NCBI GenBank assembly: GCA_963777595.1
Contig: CAVZRE010000007.1
Coordinates: 1-64,000, forward strand
DNA from: CAVVFX01 sp963777595
Lineage (GTDB): Bacteria > Acidobacteriota > Terriglobia > Bryobacterales > Bryobacteraceae
Direction of reading: 5' to 3'
DNA: 64,000 nt
The notes under the pieces are model-generated. The model was not told where the DNA came from, did not search any database, and was given only the letters and a program-made list of their open reading frames with translations. Below are positions 1-9,753 of the stretch, piece after piece. Within the stretch, counting starts at the first letter, position 1. The number at the start of each line of letters is the position of its first letter. The position numbers were made by a program, and so were the translations under genes.

Positions 1-189
1 TTTCGCTTTTTCACCCTCGTGGAAAGTGGGAGCGGGAATCTGCGCAATCCTCACCTGGTAACCGAGAGTTCGCTCATGTGTTGCCTCGATGAAGGCGAGC
101 GCTTTCTTTACCTCTGGACGGGAAAGCAGCGAGTCATCGCCCCGGACAGGGAATGTCGCTACTAAAACAAAGAACAGCAGCTTCCGCAT
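1..189 (-). CDS. N-terminus of a secreted M20-family metallopeptidase (cut by left edge)
   Basis: Only the first 63 codons are in the window; the gene runs off the left edge on the minus strand. The ATG at 189-187 follows a good ribosome site (GAGGGGAA). The protein opens with a hydrophobic signal peptide (RKLLFFVLVATFPVRG), then a helix ending in RIAQIPAPTFHEGEKA. The IPAPTFHE.. stretch is typical of the N-terminus of M20/M25/M40 zinc peptidases such as PepT-like enzymes, where this segment precedes the metal-binding domain. The metal ligands would lie outside the window, so the subclass cannot be decided. It is divergent from the RND gene at 430, with about 240 bp between them holding no obvious gene. 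Confidence 0.65.
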   Translation of the reverse strand, partial: MRKLLFFVLVATFPVRGDDSLLSRPEVKKALAFIEATHERTLGYQVRIAQIPAPTFHEGEKAK

Positions 190-429
190 TTCCCCTCAAT
201 ATAACAGTCGTCGACTTGTGGAGACAGGACGGCTCCAGGTACACTGCGGATATATTGGAGACGAATTGAGACGGCTCCTGAGTGTTACCATCGACGGAGA
301 GTCTTTGCCAGTCAGATGCCGGTTTCTCGCGGAGCATCTGTCATCCATTTGTAGTCCGGTGCCCTTTCGAGATAACCGCCCGCCGGCCAGGTTCGCCGAT
401 ATCCACACACTTTAGCGACCGGAGTTGAC

Positions 430-3400
430 ATGAGCGTATCCTCGCCCTTTATACATAGACCTGTCGGCACGGCACTGCTGACTGCAGCTGTCGCGCTGTC
501 GGGTGTAATCTCGTTCCGTTCGCTACCCGTGTCTCCGCTGCCCCAAGTCGACTTTCCGACCATCCAGGTTTCGGCTGCGCTCCCCGGCGCGAGCCCCGAA
601 ACCATGGCATCTTCCGTCGCGACGCCGCTCGAAAAGCAGTTCACGCGCATCGCGGGCGTCACCGAAATGACGTCGTCAAGCACCATCGGCTAGACCAGCA
701 TGACGCTGCAGTTCGATCTCAATCGCGACATCGACGGGGCGGCGCGCGACGTCCAGGCTGCCATCAATGCGGCCCGCACTTACCTGCCCTCGAATCTCCC
801 CACCAATCCCACCTGGCGTAAATCCAACCCGTCGGATTTTCCGGTGCTGATTCTGGCGCTCACCTCCGACACTGCCACCAAAGCCGCCATGTACGATGCC
901 GCCTCATCGATGCTCGCGCAGAAAATCTCCCAAGTCTATGGAGTCGGGCAGGTCGGCGTGTTGGGCAGCGCGCTTCCCGCGGTGCGCGTCGAACTCAATC
1001 CGGACGCAGTGAACAAGTACAACATCGGCATCGACCAGATCGCCACCATGCTGCAAAACGCCAATGCCAACCGGCCCAAGGGCGAGATCGCCGGCCCACG
1101 CAACGCCTGGCAGCTGAGCACCACCGACCAACTTTTCAAGGCCAAAGAGTACAAGCCGCTGGTGGTGGCCTATGCGAACGGAGCGCAGGTCCGTGTCTCC
1201 GATCTTGGCGATGTGACCGATGCGATCGAAGAACATCCGCAACGATCGGCGGCTGGAACGGCAAGCCGGCGATCTCTCTCATGGTCATGCGCCAGCCCAA
1301 TGCCAACATCATCGAGCCGCGGACGCGTCAAGGCGCTCATTCCGCAACTGCAGGCGAGCTCTGCCGCCCACGATTCATCTTGCACGTCGCGCTGGACCGG
1401 ACCACTACCATTCGCGCCTCCGTCCATGACGTCGAAATCAGCCTGCATGATCTCCGTGTTCCTCGTCGTGATGGTCGTCTTCGTTTTTCTGCGCAGCGCG
1501 CTGGGCGACTTTCATTCCCAGCGTCGCCGTGCCCATCTCGCTGCTGGGCACCTTCGGCATCATGTACCTGGTGGGCTACAGCGTCGACAATCTTTCCCTG
1601 ATGGCGCTCACCATCTCGACCGGCTTCGTGGTGGACGACGCCATCGTCGTGATCGAGAACATCACGCGGTATCTGGAGCAGGGCATGGAGCCCGATGGCA
1701 GGCGGCTCTGAAGAGGCGCGTCCGAGATCGGCTTCACGGTGGTCTCGATGAGCCTTTCGCTCATCGCCGTGTTCATCCCGATCCTTCTGATGGGCGGCAT
1801 CGTCGGCCGGCTGTTCCGCGAATTCGCCATGGTCTTGTCGTTCGCCATCATCGTTTCCATGGTCATCTCTTTGACCACCACGCCGATGATGTGCGCGCAT
1901 CTTCTCAAATCGCATCGTGGTCTGAAACACGGCCGGCTCTACAACTGGACGGAAGCGGGCTTCGACTGGATCCTCGATTCCTATTCCTCCGCATTGCGTG
2001 GAGTTCTGCGGCATCCCGCTCTCACCATGCTGGCACTCGCGGGTACCATCAGCGTGACAGTCTATCTCTACGTCATCATCCCCAAGGGCTTTTTCCCCGA
2101 GCAGGATACCGGGCGGCTGTCGGGCACCATTATGGCTGCGCAGACCATCTCGTTCCAGGCAATGGTGCCGAAGAGCGCAATTCCTGGCCAAGACCGTCAT
2201 CGACGATCCGGATGCGGCGTCGACCTCCTGGTCGATCGGCGCCGGAGATTTTGGCGGCGGCACAACTACGGCTCACATGTTCATCGTCCTCAAAGACATC
2301 GGAGTCCGCAAATCGACCGCCGAGGAAGTGATCGCCCGCATTCGCCGCAAGACCGCCGGCTTCCCGGGCGCGCAAATGTTTCTTACGCCGTCTCAGGATA
2401 TCCGCATCGGCGGACGCATGAGCAATGCCGCCTACCAATTCACCTGCAAAGCCAGGATCTGACGCGCTCAAATACTGGGCGCCCATCGTCCTCGAGCATA
2501 TAAAGAAAATTCCCGAAATCGTCGATGTCAATAGCGACCAGCAGGATAACGGCTTGCAGTCGTCCGTCGTGGTGGATCGCGACACGGCTTCGCGTCTCGG
2601 TCTCACTGCCGCGCAGATCGATGCCGCGCTTGTACGATGCCTTCGGGCAGGCGCCGGTTTCGACCATGTATACGCCGTTGAATCAGTATCACGTCGTGAT
2701 GGAGGTCGCGCCCAAATACTGGCAATCCCCGGAGACGTTGAAACGCGTTTACATCCACAGTCCCGTCGGGGCAGGCGGTTCCGCTTTCCGCGTTCGCCCA
2801 TTTCCTGCCCGGCAACACGCCTCTCGCCATCGCCCACCAGGGAGTGTTCCCGTCGGTCACGATTTCCTTCAGCTTGCCGGAAGGCGTTTCCCTCGGCTCA
2901 GGCAGTCGATGCCATCGACGATGCCGAAGTGGATATGGGGCTGCCGGTCACCGTCGTCGGAAAGTTTGCCGGGACCGCGCAGGCATTTCAGGATTCGCTG
3001 AAGAGCGAGCCCGATCCTGGTCGCGACGGCTCTGATCGCCGTCTATATTGTGTTGGGCATGCTCTATGAGAGCCTGATCCATCCCATCACCATTCTGTCC
3101 ACGATCCCTTCGGCCGGCCTCGGCGCGCTGCTCGCGCTGTTGCTGCGCCGCACCGAACTCAGCGTCATTGCGTTGATCGGAATTATCTTGCTGATCGGTA
3201 TCGTCAAGAAAAACGCGATCCTGATGATCGATTTCGCCTTGGCGGCGGAGCGGGACGAAGGGAAAAGTCCCGAGGAAGCGATCTACGAAGCTTGTATCCT
3301 GCGCTTCCGGCCCATCATCATGACCACGCTCGCGGCGCTGTTCGGCGGCTTGCCGCTGGCTCTGGGCCATGGCAACGGAGCCGAAATGCGACAACCGTTC

Positions 3401-3562
3401 GGCATCGCGATTGTAGGCGGACTGGCGGTCAGCCAGATGCTGACGCTCTTCACCACTCCCGTGATTTACCTGTACCTGGATAAAATGCGCTGGGCGTTCT
3501 CGCGCAAACAGAGGCACCCGGCGCGCCCCCTCGCCCCCGTCTCGGCGGAAAGCGGAGACTGA
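430..3562 (+). pseudogene. RND multidrug efflux pump inner-membrane subunit (MdtB/AcrB type), disrupted
   Basis: The region has the length of a complete RND pump gene (about 1,044 codons). It begins at ATG 430 with the usual SSPFIHRPVGTALLTAAVALSG first membrane helix and ends with helices containing LIGIVKKNAILMIDFALAAER. Also visible are the DFPTIQVS and ATPLEKQF porter segments, and FVVDDAIVVIENITRYLEQG with the paired Asp of helix 4. An in-frame TAG at 691-693 replaces what should be a sense codon (IG-stop-TSMTLQFDL). After about 1,240 the frame shifts roughly ten times (near 1245, 1330, 1440, 1500, 1710, 2170, 2460, 2640, 2860, 3020). Conserved protein is still recognisable in each successive frame. 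No membrane-fusion partner or TolC gene is adjacent. It is either a recent pseudogene or a low-quality stretch of sequence. Confidence 0.85.
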
Positions 3563-3720
3563 TCGGCCGGTTCCCGCGTTGATGCTGCCTCCCAAGCGCC
3601 GTTTCGCCACCACGGCCTCTACTGACTCATCCTTGCTCTCGCCAGCAGTCCCAGGTCCCGCGATTCTGCATCTCTCAAGTCGCCAGAACCCCGGGTGTGC
3701 TGCGACTTCTCAAATCTCGC

Positions 3721-3726
3721 TATAAT
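3721..3726 (+). promoter_or_regulatory. Candidate -10 box (TATAAT)
   Basis: A perfect TATAAT lies 14 bases before the chosen ATG at 3740. No good -35 hexamer is visible at 16-18 bases upstream; the nearest, TGCGAC at 3701, is 14 bases away. If used, the transcript would carry almost no leader. Position-based inference only. Confidence 0.3.
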
Positions 3727-3739
3727 GCGGCATCTTGCA

Positions 3740-5905
3740 ATGAATCAACCGGCAACCTCCTCTACCCCCCCGATCCAGTCCTCTTTACCAGCCCCTACCG
3801 GCTCGCTGGGACTCTACGCGGTCACCATTTTTCTAAGCGCATTCTTGCTCTTCCAGGTGCAGCCGATGATCGCCAAGCTGATACTGCCCTGGTTCGGCGG
3901 CTCCGCTGCAGTCTGGGTCACATGCATGTTGTTTTTCCAGATCGCGCTGCTCCTCGGCTATGGCTACGCACATTTGATGGTGCGGACAGTGCCCTTGCGG
4001 CACCAGTCCACCGTGCACATGGTGCTCCTCCTGGTCAGCCTGGCGACGCTCCCGATTCTTCCGAATCCGCGATGGAAACCCGCCGGCGGCGACGATCCGC
4101 TCCTGGGAATCATGGGCCTGCTCGCCGTCACCGTAGGCTTGCCGTATATGCTGCTGTCCTCCACGAGTCCATTGCTGCAATCGTGGTACGCCAGGTCACG
4201 CGAGGGCGGCTTTCCCTATCGTTTCTTCGCTCTCTCCAATTTGGGTTCCATGCTGGCCCTGCTGAGCTACCCCATACTCGTCGAACCCTATCTCAGCAAC
4301 CAAACGCAAGTCTGGGCCTGGTCCGGAGCTTTTTGCTTATTTGCCTGCTGCTGCGTTGCCGTGGCCATCACCAGCCGCGGAGGGCATGCAGCCTTCGTCG
4401 AATCGCAAGAGGAAGCGCCTGCGCCAGGGTGGGGGATCCGCATCCTGTGGATGCTCCTGGCCGCGGCAGCCTCCGGGATGCTGCTCGCCATCACCAACCA
4501 CATGACCCAGAACGTCGCCGCGATTCCCTTCCTCTGGATCGTGCCCCTCAGTCTCTATCTGCTCTCGTTCATCCTCTGCTTCGAAAGTCATCGCTGGTAT
4601 TCGCGCACCGTCTTTGTACCCATCTTCATCGCGGGCCTCGGATCTTTGGCGTGGTTCATTACCGCGATGGAGACGCCGGAGAAATTGATCCTCGCACTGG
4701 TCTATCTCGCGATGGTGCTGTTCGTTGTCTGCATGGTTTGCCACGGCGAACTCTCCCGTATGAAGCCGGATGCCGCTCACCTCACCGGCTTCTATCTGAC
4801 CATCTCGGTGGGAGGCGCGATCGGCGGTTTGTTCGTCGCCTTCTTCGCCCCGCGCGTTTTCAAATCTCTTTACGAACTTCCGACGCTCATTTGCGCATGC
4901 CCGCTGCTGATCCTGTGGGTGTTCCTGCGGGAACGTCTGCACGGCGACGAACCTTCATTTGCGCCCGCGGAAACGCCGGAACCTCAGCCCCCAGGCCTTC
5001 TTTACCGGTGGGCACAGAGTTCGGTCGTATGGTGGGGCGCATGGGGCGTAACGTGCGCTCTGACTCTCGCGATGGCCGGCTATCTGGTGCGTGGACAAGT
5101 CAACAACGTCAAAGGCGCACGATTGCTGGTCCGCAATTTTTACGGAGCGCTGCGCGTCGCCGACATCTTCGACGAAGGCATTCCGGTCCGGCAGCTTTCC
5201 CACGGCACGATCAATCACGGCGAGCAGATTCTCGATCCGCTCCGCGCACGCTGGCCCACTACTTACTACGGGCCGAATTCCGGCGTCGGCTTAACCATCA
5301 AGGAACTTCAGGCCCATGGGCCAATCCGCTACGGAGTGATCGGCCTCGGAACCGGCACGCTTTCCACTTACGCGCGGAAAGGCGATTACTGCCGCATCTA
5401 CGACATCAACCCACTGGTCATGGACCTCGCGCGAACTCAATTTACTTTCGTCCCCGAGAGTCCCGCGAGCGTCGAGACCGTCCTCGGCGACGCCCGGCTT
5501 TCCCTCGAACGCGAGTCCACGCAAAACTTCGACGTCATTGCCGTCGACGCGTTTTCAAGCGACTCCATACCCATCCACCTCCTCACACGAGAAGCATTCC
5601 TCGTCTATTGGCGCCATCTGAAGCCCGACGGCGTGCTGGCCGTGCATGTATCCAATCGCTATCTCAATCTCGAGCCGATCGTACATATGGCCGCCGAATC
5701 GATGGGGAAGCAAACCGCGTTTATCTCTTCGGAAGAAGACCTTTCCTCCGACGTATTCACCTCCGACTGGGTCCTCGTCACCTCCCGGCCAGGCTTTTTG
5801 GAGAACGAGCCTATCAAATCCGCGCGCTCTGAACCCGCTACGCGTCCGCACATCCGCATGTGGACCGACGATTACAGCAATCTCTGGCAGATAGTGACCA
5901 AATAA
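3740..5905 (+). CDS. Fused multi-spanning membrane domain / spermidine-synthase-like protein
   Basis: About 721 residues. The N-terminal two thirds is a multi-helix membrane domain beginning with YAVTIFLSAFLLFQVQPMIAK and containing GGSAAVWVTCMLFFQIALLLGY, a signature of the fused transporter-like/spermidine-synthase-like family. The C-terminal third is a Rossmann methyltransferase-like aminopropyltransferase fold: VIGLGTGTLSTYAR (nucleotide loop), RIYDINPLVMDLAR (acidic residue ending strand 2), LGDARLSLE, and DVIAVDAFSSDSIPIHLLT, which matches the gate/active-site region of polyamine synthases. Whether it makes polyamine is unknown for this family. ATG 3740 was chosen over 3695 because the extra 15 residues are unlike the family and a TATAAT lies between the two. 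The reading frame is intact, in contrast to the broken gene before it. Confidence 0.8.
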   Translation: MNQPATSSTPPIQSSLPAPTGSLGLYAVTIFLSAFLLFQVQPMIAKLILPWFGGSAAVWVTCMLFFQIALLLGYGYAHLMVRTVPLRHQSTVHMVLLLVSLATLPILPNPRWKPAGGDDPLLGIMGLLAVTVGLPYMLLSSTSPLLQSWYARSREGGFPYRFFALSNLGSMLALLSYPILVEPYLSNQTQVWAWSGAFCLFACCCVAVAITSRGGHAAFVESQEEAPAPGWGIRILWMLLAAAASGMLLAITNHMTQNVAAIPFLWIVPLSLYLLSFILCFESHRWYSRTVFVPIFIAGLGSLAWFITAMETPEKLILALVYLAMVLFVVCMVCHGELSRMKPDAAHLTGFYLTISVGGAIGGLFVAFFAPRVFKSLYELPTLICACPLLILWVFLRERLHGDEPSFAPAETPEPQPPGLLYRWAQSSVVWWGAWGVTCALTLAMAGYLVRGQVNNVKGARLLVRNFYGALRVADIFDEGIPVRQLSHGTINHGEQILDPLRARWPTTYYGPNSGVGLTIKELQAHGPIRYGVIGLGTGTLSTYARKGDYCRIYDINPLVMDLARTQFTFVPESPASVETVLGDARLSLERESTQNFDVIAVDAFSSDSIPIHLLTREAFLVYWRHLKPDGVLAVHVSNRYLNLEPIVHMAAESMGKQTAFISSEEDLSSDVFTSDWVLVTSRPGFLENEPIKSARSEPATRPHIRMWTDDYSNLWQIVTK

Positions 5906-6070
5906 CGGTCGTTCCGCCCTAACAAACATTTACAAGGTTAATCAGGTTAACCGCGTAACTGCTCGTGGATTCGTGTTCGTCTGTATAGGTGGAAGGCAAG
6001 TTGATTCGGCAGCGTCGCCACACTGGCCAAGATCCAAACTAAACAAATCATTGATTAAAGGATTCTAACT

Positions 6071-6505
6071 ATGTTCAACGCTATTCGTGTGTCCCGACTC
6101 GCTGCTGCTGCCGCCGTAGCGTCCCTTGGAGTTTGCCTGATGGTAGGCGTTCCGTCTTCTTTGAAGGCTGAGACGCTGACTGGAAACGACGCAACCGTCA
6201 CTTTCGACCGTCCTGTGGAAGTTCCCGGAAAGGTTCTGCCTCCCGGCTCCTATGTCTTCAAAACCTTCGACAACAACGACTTGGTTCAGGTTTTCAGCGC
6301 CGACCAGAAACACCTCTTTGCCACTGTGTCCGTAATCCCGCAAGATCGCCCCGATCACGACATCGACAACAACGATAGCTTTGTCCAACTCAATAAGACT
6401 CGCGCCGACGCCCCGCAGGAGGTCCAGGGCCTGTTCGTCGCCGGACGCGCCACCGGCTTTCAGTTCGTCTATCCGGAGCCCCAAGTCCGCCGTCGCCGCA
6501 GTTAA
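6071..6505 (+). CDS. Small exported protein of unknown function
   Basis: 144 residues. It has a clear signal peptide (MFNAIRVSRLAAAAAVASLG..SSLKA, cleavage likely after A33) and a short beta-rich mature part containing VEVPGKVLPPGSYVFKTFDN. Similar small exported proteins with a 'PGKVLPAGTYVFK'-like segment are common in Acidobacteriota, but I know no function for them. AAAGGA at 6058-6063 serves as ribosome site. The leader of about 165 bp contains the direct repeat AGGTTAA-TC-AGGTTAA near 5934-5950, which may be regulatory. The gene stands alone between a plus-strand membrane protein and the convergent tdh gene. Confidence 0.6.
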   Translation: MFNAIRVSRLAAAAAVASLGVCLMVGVPSSLKAETLTGNDATVTFDRPVEVPGKVLPPGSYVFKTFDNNDLVQVFSADQKHLFATVSVIPQDRPDHDIDNNDSFVQLNKTRADAPQEVQGLFVAGRATGFQFVYPEPQVRRRRS

Positions 6506-6532
6506 ATTGCCTTCTGGCGACCTGCCTCATCG

Positions 6533-6565
6533 CCGCTGCGGGATTCCCTCCAGATCTCGCAGCGG
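6533..6565. terminator. Hairpin between convergent genes
   Basis: CCGCTGCG (6533-6540) and CGCAGCGG (6558-6565) form a perfect 8-bp stem with a 17-base loop. It lies between the 3' ends of the exported-protein gene and tdh, where a bidirectional terminator would be expected. There is no U-tract, so intrinsic termination is uncertain. Confidence 0.35.
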
Positions 6566-6602
6566 AGTTCAGGCGTCCCTGCTGGGCCGGACCCCGTTGA
6601 AG

Positions 6603-7637
6603 CTAGGCGTGCGGAGTCCAATCCAGAATGACTTTTCCCGCGCTTCCTTCCCTCATCGCATCGAATCCCTGCTCAAACTCCTCACACCTCAACCTGTGCG
6701 TAATTACAGATGTAATGTCTAGCCCGGACTCGATCATCACAGTCATCTTGTACCAGGTCTCATACATCTCCCTCCCATAAATCCCTTTGATCGTCAGCAT
6801 ATTGAAAATCACGTGGTTCCAGTTGATCGCGACCTCCTTCGAAGGAATCCCGAGCATGGCGATTCTCCCGCCGTGGCTCATGTTATCGAGCATCTCGCGA
6901 AATGCCGCCGGACTCCCTGACATTTCCAGGCCGACGTCGAAACCCTCCAGCATTCCAAGCTGTTTCTGAACCTCCCTGACCGGCGTCTTCGTAGGATCGA
7001 CTGCCACGGTTGCGCCCATCTTCCGCGCGAGTTCCAATCGCACCGGATTGAGGTCGGTAACCACCACGTGCCGCGCCGCTGCGTGCCGCGCCACCGCCGC
7101 CGCCATGATCCCGATCGGCCCTGCGCCGGTAATCAGGACATCCTCCCCAAGCACCGGAAACTGCAGCGCCGTATGGACCGCGTTGCCAAACGGATCGAAG
7201 ATTGCCGCGACTTCCTGATTTACTTTCGGATCATGACGCCAGATATTCGACATCGGCAGCGAAATGTATTCGGCGAACGCTCCGGGCCGGTTCACCCCCA
7301 CGCCCTTCGTGTAGGCGCAAAGATGCCGTCGTCCCGCCAGGCAGTTACGGCACCGGCCGCACACCACGTGCCCTTCACCGCTCACGATGTCGCCGGGATG
7401 GAAGTCGCTGACATTGGAACCCACCGCCACAATCTCGCCCACAAACTCGTGTCCGATGGCCATCGGAACGTGAATAGTAGCCTTCGCCCAGTCGTCCCAG
7501 TCGTAGATGTGCAGATCGGTGCCGCAGATCCCCGTATAACGCACGCGGATCAGGACGTCGCTAATGCCATACTCCGGCTGGGGAATCTCCTCCATCCACA
7601 GTCCCCGCTCCGCTCTCGCTTTTACTAAAGCTTTCAT
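6603..7637 (-). CDS. tdh: L-threonine 3-dehydrogenase
   Basis: 344 residues, normal length for the family. It oxidises L-threonine to 2-amino-3-ketobutyrate with NAD in the cytoplasm. Catalytic zinc ligands are Cys38 (GICGTDLHIYDWD) and His63-Glu64 (GHEFVGEIV). The structural zinc is bound by Cys93, Cys96, Cys99 and Cys107. The NAD loop is GAGPIG at 171-176. The DLHIYDWDDWA segment and the GREMYETWYKM segment near the C-terminus separate threonine dehydrogenase from sorbitol dehydrogenases. The usual partner kbl is not adjacent. The reading frame is intact. Confidence 0.93.
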   Translation of the reverse strand: MKALVKARAERGLWMEEIPQPEYGISDVLIRVRYTGICGTDLHIYDWDDWAKATIHVPMAIGHEFVGEIVAVGSNVSDFHPGDIVSGEGHVVCGRCRNCLAGRRHLCAYTKGVGVNRPGAFAEYISLPMSNIWRHDPKVNQEVAAIFDPFGNAVHTALQFPVLGEDVLITGAGPIGIMAAAVARHAAARHVVVTDLNPVRLELARKMGATVAVDPTKTPVREVQKQLGMLEGFDVGLEMSGSPAAFREMLDNMSHGGRIAMLGIPSKEVAINWNHVIFNMLTIKGIYGREMYETWYKMTVMIESGLDITSVITHRLRCEEFEQGFDAMREGSAGKVILDWTPHA

Positions 7638-7802
7638 ATTCCTTATGGTAGACTTCGACGCCCGGAGTTTCCGCGTCAGGCGGCGTTCCCGGCGTTTCCG
7701 GGTTGTTCACCTGATAGCCAGAAGCCAGGCGATGCCCTTGCGCTGACGCTTGCTTTACACCGTGCCACCCGGCGCTCACGCTTGTCGAGCGATGATACGA
7801 AT

Positions 7803-8696
7803 ATGAAAACCAAACCGATTTGGGACCGCTTGAACGTCGAGTTGCTTCTCACTCAATTCGTTGCCTGGTTGCCTTCCTTGATCGCGGCGACACTGATTTT
7901 TCTTTTCTTCTTGCTGCTGTTCCGCGCCACCCGCTCGGCATTACACCACATCCTGGAGCGAGCCGGGTTTGAGCCGGCCTTTATCGGCATGGTCGTGAAC
8001 GTCTACCGTTTTGCGATCGTCGCATTGGGGATCGTCATGGCTGCGAGTCAGATTGGGATTAACGTCGGGGCGGCCTTAGCGGGTTTGGGCGTCGTAGGTC
8101 TGACGATCGGCTTTGCCGCGAAGGATTCGTTGAGCAACATCATGGCTGGCTTCCTCATTTTTTGGGACAAGCCCTTCCATGTGGGCGAGTGGGTGACCCT
8201 CGGCGATCACTACGGCAAAGTAGCCGAAATCACCATGAGAACCACAAGATTGCAGACACGCGACAACAAATGGATCTTCATCCCCAATGCAACCGTTATC
8301 GATCAGATCTTGGTGAACCATTCCACCAATGGCGCCACCCGGCTGCAAATTCCGGTGGGCATTGGCTATTCGGAAGATATGTCTAAAGCGAGGCGCGCGA
8401 TCTTAGGGGCGCTTCAGAAGGTCGACTACGCATTGAAGTCGCCGGAGCCGGCTGTAGTGATCACGGACCTCGGCGCCTCCAGCGTCGATCTGCTGGTATT
8501 GGTTTGGATTGAAGATGCGAAGGACGAAAAGCCGGCGTTCTTCGCCTGTTTGGAAGCCGTCAAAGTGGCTTTGGATGAGGCCAATGTCGAAATGCCGTCG
8601 CCCCAGGTCGGTCTTTCCGTGAGATCGGTTGACGCTCGGGTTTGGCAGCTCGCGGCGGAATTTTGGAGCCGCTTAGCGTCAGGAGAGGCAAAATAG
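7803..8696 (+). CDS. mscS: Small-conductance mechanosensitive channel (MscS family)
   Basis: About 297 residues, the length of a minimal MscS. Two N-terminal membrane helices (FVAWLPSLIAATLIFLFFLLLF and VNVYRFAIVALGIVMAASQ) precede the pore helix, with GAALAGLGVVGLTIGFAAKD. The beta domain follows (FHVGEWVTLGDHYGKVAEITMRTTRLQT..WIFIPNATV). It would release osmolytes on hypo-osmotic shock from the inner membrane. I prefer ATG 7803; an in-frame TTG at 7782 would add seven residues, and neither start has a strong ribosome site. The gene is divergent from tdh, with about 165 bp between the two starts. Confidence 0.9.
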   Translation: MKTKPIWDRLNVELLLTQFVAWLPSLIAATLIFLFFLLLFRATRSALHHILERAGFEPAFIGMVVNVYRFAIVALGIVMAASQIGINVGAALAGLGVVGLTIGFAAKDSLSNIMAGFLIFWDKPFHVGEWVTLGDHYGKVAEITMRTTRLQTRDNKWIFIPNATVIDQILVNHSTNGATRLQIPVGIGYSEDMSKARRAILGALQKVDYALKSPEPAVVITDLGASSVDLLVLVWIEDAKDEKPAFFACLEAVKVALDEANVEMPSPQVGLSVRSVDARVWQLAAEFWSRLASGEAK

Positions 8697-8997
8697 ATTT
8701 CAGATCCCCCCAAAGCTGAACCACGCTTTCACGACTCTGATTTCTCCGCGGAGCATAAAGAACCCTCTCTGCGCTATCCCTTACTACCCCTCTGATCGAG
8801 TCCGTCATGCGTCCTCGATTTGACTTCCCACTGTCGCACTCCGTATATTTAAACTGACGGAGCGTATCTGCCATGGGTCTCCAGCAAATGCGATCGTACG
8901 CGATACCGGGAGGTGAGCCTTCTCGAGTACTCGCGTAGGCTCGGCCGAAGCGCTCTTCCACCTCGCCTGTAAGATCCCGCATGGGCTTTTTTCAAGT
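8697..8997 (+). promoter_or_regulatory. Gene-free stretch with a candidate promoter for comF
   Basis: About 300 bp between mscS and comF with no credible gene; short frames here lack start signals and family motifs. TTGACT at 8820-8825 and TATATT at 8844-8849, separated by 18 bases, make the best sigma-70-like promoter pair I see in the window. They point toward comF with a leader of roughly 140 bases. Confidence 0.4.
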
Positions 8998-9753
8998 TTG
9001 TTTCCGGACGATTGCCGGATTTGCAACCGGCCATTAACGCAAATAACGCGCGTCCCAATCTGCCCGGATTGCCTCAATAGTCCCAAGCCGCTCCTCGCCG
9101 CTCATTTCTGTCAATGCTGCCACACTCCGTTCGCTAATCATTTCCCGCTCGACGAAAACGGCCTTTGTACTTTGTGCGCCGAAGGGATGCGAGGCTTCGA
9201 TCGCGCCTACTCATACGGTTTCTACGAAGGGTCGCTGCGCAAACTCATTCATCTGTTCAAATACTCCGGAATCAAGCCGCTCGGTAAGCGTCTCGCCGGT
9301 CTGTTGTCGCGAGCGCTGCCCGGCGACGACGTGGAGGGTTTCGATGCCGTTGTGCCGATGCCCTTACACTGGCGCCGTCGCTGGAGGCGTGGGTTCAATC
9401 AAAGTGAAATACTGGCGCGACTGGTGGCAAAGAACCGGCGCGTCCGCATGCTCGATGTCGTAAAGCGTGTTCGTGCCACTGCTGTCCAGGCGGGTTTGAC
9501 GAACAGCAATCGCAGAAAGAATGTAGCCGGTGCGTTTCGCGTTTCCAGGAAAACGCAAGTCGCCGGCAAACGAATTCTGTTGATCGACGACGTCATGACC
9601 ACTGGCGCTACCGCATCCGCTTGCGCTTCGGCGTTGAAGCGGGCAGGAGCCAGTTCGGTGACGCTTTTGACCCTGGCACGGGTAGACCGAAGACTCGCGC
9701 CTCTCGAATCCACAGCTATGAAGAGACCTGCTTCCGAGGAAAAACAGCGATGA
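8998..9753 (+). CDS. comF: ComF-family phosphoribosyltransferase-like protein
   Basis: 251 residues. An N-terminal zinc-finger part carries CRICNRPL..CPDC and CQCCHTPF..CTLC. It is followed by the type I phosphoribosyltransferase domain with FDAVVPMPLHWRRRWRRGFNQSE and the PRPP loop ILLIDDVMTTGATAS. In transformable bacteria ComF takes part in DNA uptake, but many carriers are not known to be competent. No ATG is available in frame; TTG 8998 opens the protein immediately before the first zinc ligand, so a few residues may be missing. The stop overlaps the next gene's ATG by four bases (ATGA), so the two are probably translationally coupled. Confidence 0.85.
   Translation: MFPDDCRICNRPLTQITRVPICPDCLNSPKPLLAAHFCQCCHTPFANHFPLDENGLCTLCAEGMRGFDRAYSYGFYEGSLRKLIHLFKYSGIKPLGKRLAGLLSRALPGDDVEGFDAVVPMPLHWRRRWRRGFNQSEILARLVAKNRRVRMLDVVKRVRATAVQAGLTNSNRRKNVAGAFRVSRKTQVAGKRILLIDDVMTTGATASACASALKRAGASSVTLLTLARVDRRLAPLESTAMKRPASEEKQR

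Noticed and set aside
1337..2263. 308-codon minus-strand frame inside the RND region
   Set aside because: Asp/His/Arg-rich shadow. Plus-strand frames in the same place encode recognisable RND helices.
3697..5832. 711-codon frame overlapping the spermidine-synthase-like gene on the same strand
   Set aside because: Arg/Pro/His-rich alternate frame. The other frame encodes the membrane helices and the Rossmann domain.
7782..7802. TTG start adding seven residues to MscS
   Set aside because: No ribosome site, and the added residues are not part of the family; ATG 7803 was preferred, with low certainty.
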